DNA of 64,000 nucleotides from Marifrigoribacter sp047730175 (GTDB taxonomy: Bacteria > Bacteroidota > Bacteroidia > Flavobacteriales > Flavobacteriaceae). The notes under the pieces were generated by a model. The model saw only the letters and a program-made list of their open reading frames with translations. It had not been told where the DNA came from and did not search any database. The stretch spans positions 372,001 through 436,000 of the forward strand of contig NZ_CP159833.1 in the NCBI RefSeq assembly GCF_047730175.1, in the 5' to 3' direction. Of the stretch, positions 56,867 through 64,000 are shown piece by piece (within the stretch, counting starts at the first letter, position 1; each line of letters begins with the position of its first letter). Made by a program: the position numbers and the translations under genes.

Positions 56867-57468
56867 TCAACGAAGATAAGAATTTGAAGGCCAAAATAGA
56901 GCACATCATTTAAATCCATTAATAATTTATATCCGAACTTAAAAACTTCTTTTAAATCGAATATTAAATTCCCAGATGCAAAGATTAATATGCTAGATAA
57001 CAAGTAAAAAAACAAGCCTATATTAACTAATAAAAACTCTGCATCACCTTTTATAAAGTTATAAAAATAGATAAGTGCATATATAACTAATATCCCTTGT
57101 GTTAAAGCCACACCAAAAGCATTGTATATAAAAAACAAAGATGGTGTTTCGAAATATTGATACGCCAATACCAGTAAAACAAAGATTAGCACTTTATAAA
57201 TCCATATTTTTTTTAGTAAATATCCATAAAAAAAAGAAAGAAATATAAACTGAAGTATAAGGTAAAAATGAAAAAGAAATAAATTATGTTGACCTAAAAC
57301 TCTACCTAAAAATATAGCACTTAATTGAATAACAGCAATTAATCCTAAATAAATTGCAAAGTATTTAAATGCCTTATTATTAAGCTTATACTTGCCTAAA
57401 TATAAAATTGCATTAATTACACAAAATACAACTGGAACATAACCAATAATATCTAAAAAGACTTCCAT
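56830..57468 (-). CDS. Multi-pass membrane protein of a two-component operon, paralogue 2
   Basis: A 212-residue, very hydrophobic protein with about seven predicted helices and no recognised domain. It shares the pattern NxKAFKxFxIYLxLIxxIQLS, LFLxHxYxIxQFIxLSxFF and VNIGLFFYLLSSxLIFASGN with the gene just upstream (57468-58100). Its ATG overlaps the stop of that gene (TAATG), and its end overlaps the kinase gene by 37 bases. I infer a sensory or signal-transfer role for the kinase, which has no sensor domain. Function unknown. Confidence 0.75.
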   Translation of the reverse strand: MEVFLDIIGYVPVVFCVINAILYLGKYKLNNKAFKYFAIYLGLIAVIQLSAIFLGRVLGQHNLFLFHFYLILQFIFLSFFYGYLLKKIWIYKVLIFVLLVLAYQYFETPSLFFIYNAFGVALTQGILVIYALIYFYNFIKGDAEFLLVNIGLFFYLLSSILIFASGNLIFDLKEVFKFGYKLLMDLNDVLYFGLQILIFVEWLKNYSQVKIK

Positions 57469-58100
57469 TAATTTGATTTAAGGAATATAGTGCGATGATT
57501 TCTCCACCATTCTACAAATATTAAGAGCTGGAATACTAAATAAAGTACTGCATTAATGATATTCAATAATCGAGAAACTTGCTCACGGATACTTAAATCA
57601 AACACTAAATTTCCGGAAGCAAATATTAAGGTGCTAGATAATAAATAAAAGAATAATCCAATATTCACTAAGATAAATTCATTTTTCCCGGAAAGGGATT
57701 TATAAAAATATAATAAAGAATAAATAACTATAAACGTTTGTGTAATAGCCATTCCTATAGTGTTATATTGAAAATATAGGTTTGGCTCTATAATATATTG
57801 ATACCCTATTAATAATAAACCAATATATAAAACCCAAGAAATCCATTTAAATTTTAAAAGTTCTTTAAAAAATAGGGAGAGTAATATAAATTGTGAGATA
57901 AAATAATAGTGGGATAAAAACAAATTGGACTCACCACCTGACTTTATTATTAAAAAAGATGAAAGTTGAATAATAGAAATGACTATTAAGTAAATAGTAA
58001 AAAGCTTAAAAGCTTTATTATTTCTAATAAAGCTTCTAATGTAGAGTAATGATAAAAATATAGAAAAATATATTATAAATTCTAAGATAAATTTGATCAT
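57468..58100 (-). CDS. Multi-pass membrane protein of a two-component operon, paralogue 1
   Basis: A 210-residue protein with about seven hydrophobic segments, clearly paralogous to the next gene. Shared blocks: NNKAFKLFTIYLIVISIIQL near residue 27, SNLFLSHYYFISQFILLSLFF near 58 and VNIGLFFYLLSSTLIFASGN near 147. The repeated asparagine and FASGN elements might line a ligand site. The start is 12 bases after the small PCPxFC protein gene. No family name is known to me. It could be a tandem receptor or a subunit pair. Confidence 0.75.
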   Translation of the reverse strand: MIKFILEFIIYFSIFLSLLYIRSFIRNNKAFKLFTIYLIVISIIQLSSFLIIKSGGESNLFLSHYYFISQFILLSLFFKELLKFKWISWVLYIGLLLIGYQYIIEPNLYFQYNTIGMAITQTFIVIYSLLYFYKSLSGKNEFILVNIGLFFYLLSSTLIFASGNLVFDLSIREQVSRLLNIINAVLYLVFQLLIFVEWWRNHRTIFLKSN

Positions 58101-58112
58101 TTTTTTAAATAA

Positions 58113-58523
58113 TTAACCTTTATGAATAGGACTTTTAGGGTCACAAAAAGTTGGGCATGGATATGTAAAATCAAAAATACCACTGTTTGTTGGATCTGAT
58201 GGTGGCGTTGTCGCTCCAATACCATCTACTTTTCCATAAATTAAATCTCTATAAATAGTAGAGTCATCTTCATCTGCTATTGTAGCAACAATAACAAGTT
58301 TTTCCTCACTAACTCTCGCTTGATGCTTTACACCTATATAGGCTCTAACATAGGTTTTCCCTTCTTGTCCTTTTAATAAATCTAATGCTTCCTGTAAATC
58401 TACAGCTGGTATTAAAAAAGCATTTAACTCCTGGTGTGAATTGTAAGTACTTTCTTTGTTACGCCATTCTTGAGTATAAGCTTTTGCTTCATCTAGACTA
58501 ATTGTGTTTGTTTGATCTTCCAT
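58113..58523 (-). CDS. Small soluble protein with conserved-looking PCPxFC tail, first gene of signalling operon
   Basis: 136 residues from ATG 58523 (MEDQTNTISLDEAKAYTQEW). The frame is open to 58688, but that part is hydrophobic low-complexity and overlaps a decayed gene, so it is left out. The protein has no signal peptide. A core of about 110 residues (LNAFLIPAVDLQEALDLL, KTYVRAYIGVKH, EEKLVIVATIAD) is followed by a Gly/Pro/Thr linker and a tail FDFTYPCPTFCDPKSPIHKG. Similar small proteins with PCPxxCD tails occur in other Bacteroidota, from memory. Function unknown. Confidence 0.7.
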   Translation of the reverse strand: MEDQTNTISLDEAKAYTQEWRNKESTYNSHQELNAFLIPAVDLQEALDLLKGQEGKTYVRAYIGVKHQARVSEEKLVIVATIADEDDSTIYRDLIYGKVDGIGATTPPSDPTNSGIFDFTYPCPTFCDPKSPIHKG

Positions 58524-58674
58524 GTTTTTTGGGTTTTTTAGTTGAATGATAAATATATCGTTTTTTAAAATATAAAAAAATGTAAATACTAATAAGAAGA
58601 AAAAAAAATACTGAAGTATTACAATATTTAATGCTAAGTAAATGATTATAAAAGGTTTATTTAATATATCCCTT

Positions 58675-58905
58675 TTACGATTCAACAATAAACTTTTTAA
58701 TAGAGATAGGTTCTAAATTATTTGTAAATCCTTCTATTATAATTTCAAAAACACCTGTAACATCTGAGGTGAAAAAAATAAGCTCTTTTTCTTCTGAAGA
58801 TAATTGAATGCAAGTTTCCCAAAACAATTGGTTTCGAAAACCTGGAATACGATTAGTATTTTCTTTACTAGCTATATGATAGACTTGCCTAAAATAATCT
58901 TTTCA
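58675..58905 (-). pseudogene. C-terminal remnant of a large secreted (MG2/macroglobulin-like) protein gene
   Basis: A minus frame without start reads YFRQVYHIASKENTNRIPGF, RNQLFWETCIQLSSEEKEL, FFTSDVTGVFEIIIEGFTNN and stops at 58675. The FRNQLFWE...SSEEKELIFFTSDVTG.FEI pattern is the usual C-terminal strand region of large MG2-domain or TonB-linked proteins of Bacteroidota. Just upstream, ATG 58954 opens MKEILLLFLLFQ, a signal-peptide start, in another frame. The middle of the gene appears deleted. Confidence 0.65.
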
Positions 58906-58950
58906 TTGTTCTGAGCATTTGAAAAAGTAAAAACAATAGTAATATTTCTT

Positions 58951-59073
58951 TCATGTTTCAAAATATTTAATTGGCTTAAAAGTGGTATTAGTTTCTGTAA
59001 ATGTAGCTGGCCTAAAGTTTAATTTAAAATTATAGCGGTCTTTATTTATAAATTCAAAGCCTAAATTTATAAA
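58951..59073 (-). pseudogene. C-terminal remnant of an unidentified envelope protein
   Basis: A minus frame without start codon reads FINLGFEFINKDRYNFKLNF and RPATFTETNTTFKPIKYFET, then TGA at 58951. The alternating pattern suggests the last strands of a barrel or beta domain. Its stop overlaps the ATG of the signal-peptide stub at 58954, as in a former operon. The remainder of the gap to 59215 shows nothing. Confidence 0.45.
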
Positions 59074-59215
59074 TCAAGACATCAGAAAATAGTCCTAATA
59101 ATTTTATTTACAGCAGATTATAATAGATTTACAGAGAATGCAATCTGATACGCTGAAAAACCTTTAATTAATGAGTTATTTTTAGGATATTGTAATTCAG
59201 GATTAAATATTATTT

Positions 59216-60892
59216 ATGATTCGCAATCTTTTTATTTTTCTTGTATTAATTTTTACACAATTAAATACAAGTGCTCAAAACATTAATGATGAACTCTCAT
59301 CATCAAATACTTATGAAGCGCTACTTGTTTTATTTAATAAATACAAAAGTGATTCTATTAATGCGAAACAAATAGCGACTCATTATATTGACAAAGCAAA
59401 AACAGAAAAAGATAGTATTAGAATTGCCAAAGGTTATTCTTACCTCTCACAAATTTCAAAAGCTTCAGAAGCATTAATTTATTTAGACTCTACCATTTCG
59501 ATTACAAAAAATAGCCAGCATTTAAATTTTCCAGGTGAAGGATATTTACAAAAATCTAATTATTTATTTAATAGAGGTGGGTTTAAAGAAAGTTTAAAGA
59601 ATGCTATTTTGGCATATCATTCCGCAGAAAACAAAAAGAACATTGACCAACAGATTTCTGCATTGCATCAAATAAATAAGATCAATGAATTATGGGGAGA
59701 TTATAGAGAGGCATTAGACGCTGAATTTTTGGCTTATAATTTATTGCAAGAAAACTTAAGCGATGCGTTATTTTCTGAGCATTATTTATATGCTTTGGAA
59801 GGAATTGGTAAAAGTTATGTTCGATTAAAAAAAAGTGATTCCGCTTTAATTTACTTTAAAAAAGGAATTAATGAGTCTTTAAAAAGAAAAGATAGCTCTT
59901 CTTATTATGCGTTTGTTTCTAGAACAGGAATGGCATTATATGTTAAAGAACAATATAAAGCAGCTTTAGACAGCTTAAAAAAGGGAGATATTAATAGAGA
60001 AATGTATAATAATAGCTATTTGCCTTTTTATTATTTTTATGTTGGGGCAAGTTATTACGGACAATCTAAAAAGGAAAAAGGAGTGTCTTATTTCAACAAA
60101 ATAGATTCTATTTATGAATCAAACAATACACTACATCCTGAACTTCCGCTTTTATATGATCAACTAGTTAACTATTATCAGGAGCAAGGAAATAAAGAAA
60201 AACAATTAGAGTATTTATATAAATTGGTTGCTATTGAACGTGTGATAGGAAACAAAATAAATAGCATAAAAGATGAAACTGAAAATGAGTACGTTATTCC
60301 AATATTATTAAAAGATAAAGAAGATCTAATTGAAGATCTTAATAAGGAAAACAAAGAATCAAAACTTTTAAGTTGGGGGATATTTTCACTGTTTATTATT
60401 AGTTTGTTTATCTTGATATATTATATAAAACGACAACAAAAATTTAGAAAAAGGTTTGAGTTATTAATTTCTAATCAGAAGGAAGAAAAAACAAAAGACA
60501 TTGATTTAGAGGATAATATAAATGGAGTTTCAATTCATATCATTCAAGGAATTTTAGATCAGCTTGATCAATTTGAAGCTCAAAACAAATATTTATCACA
60601 AGATATTACCTTAGTAAAAATGTCGAAGAGTTTTAAAACCAACTCTACTTATCTATCTAAAGTAATTAATTTAAAAAAGGACAAAAACTTCTCTCAATAT
60701 TTAAATGATTTACGGGTGGATTATTTTATGGAAGAAGTAAAAACCAACGAGAAGTTTAAAAAATTCACCATTAAAGCTTTGGCAAATGAATGTGGATTTA
60801 AAAGTGCTGAATCCTTCTCTAAAGCATTTTATAAAAAACACGGAATATATCCTTCCTATTATTTAAATCAACTAGAGAACAAGAAAAAATAA
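59216..60892 (+). CDS. Membrane-anchored TPR protein with AraC-type DNA-binding domain
   Basis: A 558-residue one-piece regulator. Signal peptide (LVLIFTQLNTSAQ), then a TPR region of about 320 residues outside the membrane (YEALLVLFNKYKSDS, DSALIYFKKGINESLKRKD, YFYVGASYYGQSKKEKGV). One transmembrane helix follows near 382-402 (LLSWGIFSLFIISLFILIYYI). A cytoplasmic AraC-type domain covers about 460-555 (NSTYLSKVINLKKDKNFSQY and LANECGFKSAESFSKAFYKK). It likely senses an envelope signal and controls genes directly. It is divergent from the two-component operon, across two gene remnants. Confidence 0.88.
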   Translation: MIRNLFIFLVLIFTQLNTSAQNINDELSSSNTYEALLVLFNKYKSDSINAKQIATHYIDKAKTEKDSIRIAKGYSYLSQISKASEALIYLDSTISITKNSQHLNFPGEGYLQKSNYLFNRGGFKESLKNAILAYHSAENKKNIDQQISALHQINKINELWGDYREALDAEFLAYNLLQENLSDALFSEHYLYALEGIGKSYVRLKKSDSALIYFKKGINESLKRKDSSSYYAFVSRTGMALYVKEQYKAALDSLKKGDINREMYNNSYLPFYYFYVGASYYGQSKKEKGVSYFNKIDSIYESNNTLHPELPLLYDQLVNYYQEQGNKEKQLEYLYKLVAIERVIGNKINSIKDETENEYVIPILLKDKEDLIEDLNKENKESKLLSWGIFSLFIISLFILIYYIKRQQKFRKRFELLISNQKEEKTKDIDLEDNINGVSIHIIQGILDQLDQFEAQNKYLSQDITLVKMSKSFKTNSTYLSKVINLKKDKNFSQYLNDLRVDYFMEEVKTNEKFKKFTIKALANECGFKSAESFSKAFYKKHGIYPSYYLNQLENKKK

Positions 60893-60894
60893 AT

Positions 60895-62460
60895 CTATTT
60901 TAAAAATTGATTAAGTAAGTTTTTTGTAGATTTATTTTCGATACTTGAGTCTGATCTTTCTTTAATTGCATTTAACGTTTGTTGCGCATTCTTTTTTCCT
61001 AGTTCAACGCCCCATTGGTCAAAACTAAAAACATTCCAAATGATTCCTTGCACAAAAAGTTTATGCTCATAAAGTGCAAGTAATGCACCAAAGTTCTTAG
61101 GGGTTAATTTTTTTATTAATAAGGTATTGGAAGGTTTATTTCCTTCAAATTCTTTAAAAGGAGATGCTATAGAAGTACCTGCTGTTCCTTCTGCTAAGGC
61201 TTCAGATTGAGCTAACAAATTAGCTATTAAAATATCCTGATGTTCTTTATTTCCATGAAGAGATTCAGAGAAACCAATAAAATCTATTGGTATTATTTTA
61301 GTTCCTTGGTGTAATAATTGAAAAAATGCATGTTGGGCATTGGTCCCTGTACTACCCCAAACTATGGTTCCTGTTTGATAGTCAACTTTTTCTCCATTTC
61401 TATCAATACTTTTACCATTACTCTCCATAAAAGCTTGTTGCAGATAAGGTACCAAATAGGATAAATATTGGGAGTATGAAACAACCACTTCGCTTTCAGC
61501 ATTATAAAAATTTGTATACCAAATTGACAAGACACTTAAAATGACTGGAATATTTTCAGAAAAATCAGTCTCTTTAAAATGTACATCCATTTCATGAGCA
61601 CCTTGTAATAATTCTTCAAAATTAGTATATCCAATAGCACAACAAGTAGAAAGACTAACAGCACTCCATAAAGAAAAACGACCTCCAACCCAGTCCCACA
61701 TTGTAAAGATATTTTCATTAGATATTCCAAAATCTAATACCTTTTCCTCATTTGTAGAAACTGCTACAAAATGATTCGGCACATCCGTTATCGTTGCATT
61801 TTCTAAAAACCATTTTTTAATAGTGATAGCATTGGTTAAGGTCTCAATCGTTGTAAAAGTTTTTGAAACCACAATAAATAAAGTAGTCTCTCTATTTAGG
61901 TTCTTTAAGGTTTCGGCTACATGATCACCATCAATATTTGACACATAGTGAACCTCAAGATGGTTTTTATAGTATTTCAGTGTTTCGGTGACCATTTTTG
62001 GCCCCAAATCACTACCTCCAATTCCAATATTTACAATATCGGTGATAGGTTTTCCAGTATATCCTTTCCAAGTGCCGTTTTCAATTTTTTCTGAAAACAG
62101 TTTCATTTTCTGAAGTGTTTCCTTTACTTCAGGTTTCATCGCATTGAAATCTCGTAAGGCTGTATGAAGAACAGCTCTACCCTCAGTCTGATTTATTTTT
62201 TCTCCTGAAAACTGAAGCTGAATTGCTTCTTTTAATTTGACTTCTTCAGCCAGTTCAAGCAGTAAATTTATTGTAGTATCAGAAACTCTATTTTTTGAAA
62301 AATCTACATAAAAGTCCTTCCATTCAATGCTCATTTTATCTTCTCTCTTTTCATCTGAAGAAAATAAATCATTTAAATGAATAGGTTCAATTTCATTGAA
62401 ATGATTGGAGAGCTTTTTCCAAGCTTTAGTGGTGGTTGGATTTATAGAAGGTAAACTCAT
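60895..62460 (-). CDS. pgi: Glucose-6-phosphate isomerase
   Basis: Interconverts glucose-6-phosphate and fructose-6-phosphate. 521 residues, slightly shorter than the 550 of enterobacterial Pgi. Key blocks: DIVNIGIGGSDLGPKMVTE near residue 135, VVSKTFTTIETLTNA near 190, WVGGRFSLWSAVSLS near 250, ESNGKSID with the catalytic Glu near 340 and VWGSTGTNAQHAFFQLLHQGT near 360. Last gene of an apparent gap / GlcNAc-kinase-like / pgi operon with six-base spacing. Confidence 0.96.
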   Translation of the reverse strand: MSLPSINPTTTKAWKKLSNHFNEIEPIHLNDLFSSDEKREDKMSIEWKDFYVDFSKNRVSDTTINLLLELAEEVKLKEAIQLQFSGEKINQTEGRAVLHTALRDFNAMKPEVKETLQKMKLFSEKIENGTWKGYTGKPITDIVNIGIGGSDLGPKMVTETLKYYKNHLEVHYVSNIDGDHVAETLKNLNRETTLFIVVSKTFTTIETLTNAITIKKWFLENATITDVPNHFVAVSTNEEKVLDFGISNENIFTMWDWVGGRFSLWSAVSLSTCCAIGYTNFEELLQGAHEMDVHFKETDFSENIPVILSVLSIWYTNFYNAESEVVVSYSQYLSYLVPYLQQAFMESNGKSIDRNGEKVDYQTGTIVWGSTGTNAQHAFFQLLHQGTKIIPIDFIGFSESLHGNKEHQDILIANLLAQSEALAEGTAGTSIASPFKEFEGNKPSNTLLIKKLTPKNFGALLALYEHKLFVQGIIWNVFSFDQWGVELGKKNAQQTLNAIKERSDSSIENKSTKNLLNQFLK

Positions 62461-62466
62461 TAATTA

Positions 62467-63318
62467 TTATAATTTATGTGTTTTATAGTATTCAATTAAA
62501 CCGTCAATAGGTCTTCTTATTATATTCCCTAACTCTAAATGATAAGGTTTCATACAATCTCTTATTATTTCTTCTGAAAAATGTGCAATAGAACCTATAA
62601 AATGGATAGGAACTGATTGAGCTTCTTTAAAACAAAGGATTCTATATTCAATGAATTTTAAAATTCCTTCACTAATCAGTTTGTAAAAATAGCCATTTAC
62701 TTCTTCCGAAGTAAAAATAAATTCAGCAAAAGATGCCAAATACATATTGGGGTTTGATTTCTTATATAGATTTGTTTTAATCTCGTCTGAATCTAATTCA
62801 TATCTTTTTTCAAAATCCAAAGCTAATTCTTCTGGCATTTTTTTATAATAATAATCACGAATCAGTCTTTTTCCAAAATAATTACCGCTCGCTTCATCCA
62901 TTAACATGTATCCTAAAGATTCGATACTATTATGGATTTCTTTGCCATCAAAATAACAACTATTAGAGCCCGTTCCTAAAATACAAACGATTCCAGGCTG
63001 AGTTGTTGCTGCGTATACTGCTGCAACAGTGTCCTCATTTACAGAGACTTTCGCATTAATAAAAATATTTTGTAGGGTGTTTTTTAAAAGTAACACAGGC
63101 GTTTTTGTGCCACAACCTGCCCCATAAAAATCAACTACCGCTACTTTTTCAAATAATGGTGAAAGATCTTTATTTGATGTGATGCGTTCCGTTAATTCTA
63201 TTTCAGATAAAACGGCGGGGTTCAATCCTAATGTTCTTGTCTTTAAAATTACTTCACCTGATGTATCAAGTAAAATCCAATCACATTTTGTTGAACCTCC
63301 ATCGGTTATTAATATCAT
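62467..63318 (-). CDS. BadF/BadG-type ATPase, N-acetylglucosamine kinase-like
   Basis: A 283-residue sugar kinase of the actin-like fold. The first phosphate loop is LITDGGSTKCDWILLD at residues 3-18. The second is GIVCILGTGSNSCYFDG near 108-124, followed by GYMLMDEASGNYFGKRLIRDYYY, as in eukaryotic-type GlcNAc kinases. It likely phosphorylates GlcNAc or a related amino sugar from the cell wall. It lies between gap and pgi with spacings of 2 and 6 bases, so it is co-transcribed with glycolysis genes. Confidence 0.88.
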   Translation of the reverse strand: MILITDGGSTKCDWILLDTSGEVILKTRTLGLNPAVLSEIELTERITSNKDLSPLFEKVAVVDFYGAGCGTKTPVLLLKNTLQNIFINAKVSVNEDTVAAVYAATTQPGIVCILGTGSNSCYFDGKEIHNSIESLGYMLMDEASGNYFGKRLIRDYYYKKMPEELALDFEKRYELDSDEIKTNLYKKSNPNMYLASFAEFIFTSEEVNGYFYKLISEGILKFIEYRILCFKEAQSVPIHFIGSIAHFSEEIIRDCMKPYHLELGNIIRRPIDGLIEYYKTHKL

Positions 63319-63320
63319 AG

Positions 63321-64000
63321 TTAAAGAGTTGCGACATGAGCTGCTAGGTCAATCAACTTTGCTGAATAACCATATTCATTATCATACCAAGCTACTAACT
63401 TAAAGAAATTATCGTTAAGAGCAATACCTGCTCCTGCATCAAATGTACAAGTATGCGCATCACTCACAAAATCTTGAGATACAACAGCGTCTTCAGTATA
63501 GTTCACAATACCTTTATAATCACCTTCAGAAGCGTTTTTAAATAATTTCATTATGTCCTCATAGCTTGCACTCTTTTTCGTACGAACTGTTAGATCCACA
63601 ACGGAAACATCGGCCGTCGGAACTCTAAAAGCCATACCTGTTAATTTTCCATTTAATTTGGGAATAACTTTACCAACAGCAACCGCTGCCCCTGTGGAAG
63701 CAGGAATTATATTAGTTAAAGCACTACGACCCGCTCTATAATCTTTACGGGATGGACCGTCAACAATTAACTGAGTTGCAGTTGCTGCATGAACAGTGGT
63801 CATTAATCCTTCAACAACTTCATACTCGTCATCAATAATTTTAACCAGAGGAGCTAAACAATTTGTAGTACAAGATGCGTTTGAAACAATAGTATCTGTT
63901 GCTTTTACATCTTTATGATTTACACCCATTACAAACATAGGAGCATCTTTTGAAGGAGCAGAAATTACAACCTTTTTTGCACCTGCTCGTAAATGAGCAT
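63321..64000 (-). CDS. gap: Type I glyceraldehyde-3-phosphate dehydrogenase, C-terminal part (runs off window)
   Basis: The gene enters from the window edge. The frame is open through 64000, encoding AHLRAGAKKVVISAPSKDAP before MFVMGVNHKD. The catalytic Cys is in SNASCTTNCLAPL, with the His region in MTTVHAATATQ. RKDYRAGRSALTNIIPASTGAA and KLTGMAFRVPTADVSVVDLT are present, and WYDNEYGYSAKLIDL ends the chain. NAD-dependent glycolytic enzyme. About 110 N-terminal residues lie beyond the window. First visible gene of the operon with the kinase and pgi. Confidence 0.97.
   Translation of the reverse strand, partial: AHLRAGAKKVVISAPSKDAPMFVMGVNHKDVKATDTIVSNASCTTNCLAPLVKIIDDEYEVVEGLMTTVHAATATQLIVDGPSRKDYRAGRSALTNIIPASTGAAVAVGKVIPKLNGKLTGMAFRVPTADVSVVDLTVRTKKSASYEDIMKLFKNASEGDYKGIVNYTEDAVVSQDFVSDAHTCTFDAGAGIALNDNFFKLVAWYDNEYGYSAKLIDLAAHVATL

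Noticed and set aside
58524..58688. 55-residue hydrophobic extension of the small operon protein
   Set aside because: Low-complexity, overlaps a decayed gene end and is unlike homologues that start MEDQ/MENQ.

Overview
The window is chromosomal DNA from a member of Bacteroidota, almost certainly a Flavobacteriaceae bacterium. Evidence: about one third G+C; promoters of the Bacteroidota type (TTG, about 19 bp, then TAnnTTTG) in front of ndk, rrn, thrS, transketolase and tRNA-Lys; a gliding-motility gene (gldI); a bacillithiol gene (bshB1); a split transketolase; small families typical of the phylum (DUF6452, DUF6048 and DUF6268 types); and many lipoproteins. Most genes are housekeeping genes in short operons separated by clear hairpin terminators.

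Layout. 1-3.7 kb: tail of a DUF721 protein, ndk, then a DHH phosphoesterase / gldI / dual immunophilin operon. 3.8-13.6 kb: a lone CPBP protease flanked by inverted repeats, rocD, a decayed small membrane gene, rlmD with two cell-envelope genes, an HTTM membrane protein, an RlmL-like RNA methyltransferase, a 159-bp palindromic element, and a methyltransferase/ZIP transporter pair. 13.9-24.6 kb: two tandem duplications back to back, a pair of PPC/CUB-like surface lipoproteins on minus and a pair of 1097-residue FG-GAP/ASPIC lipoproteins on plus. 25.0-30.8 kb: a complete minus-strand rrn operon (16S, tRNA-Ile, tRNA-Ala, 23S, 5S) driven by three tandem promoters, with a duplicated 5S-terminator remnant downstream. 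31.1-34.3 kb: thrS-infC-rpmI-rplT, where infC has no ATG/GTG/TTG start and probably begins at AUA. 34.4-47.3 kb: OmpA-like protein, a secreted protein usually labelled asparagine synthetase B, dnaB, accA, a tgt/LptG-like/EamA operon, split transketolase, an FKBP-like lipoprotein, an S4 protein, a PyrR-like phosphoribosyltransferase and aroK. 47.4-54.3 kb: tRNA-Lys, tRNA-Leu, tRNA-Ser and tRNA-His genes, a cold-shock protein, a rhodanese, a nitroreductase, a DUF6268 barrel, a glycosyltransferase, an M28 peptidase, and a gene graveyard around 50.5-51.2 kb. 54.4-64.0 kb: bshB1, a five-gene signalling operon (small CPxxC-tailed protein, two paralogous multi-pass membrane proteins, histidine kinase, LuxR-type regulator) facing a TPR-AraC regulator, then pgi, a GlcNAc-kinase-like gene and gap running off the window.

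The best candidate for an undescribed system is the operon at 55274-58523. Two paralogous seven-helix-like proteins and a small protein with a conserved-looking PCPxFC tail are translationally coupled to a two-component pair. Next to it, across remnants of two deleted cell-envelope genes, lies a membrane-anchored TPR-AraC regulator. Other points of interest are the infC start, the triple rrn promoter, the tRNA-His acceptor stem with a nearby copy of its 3' end, and the mosaic tandem lipoprotein pair.
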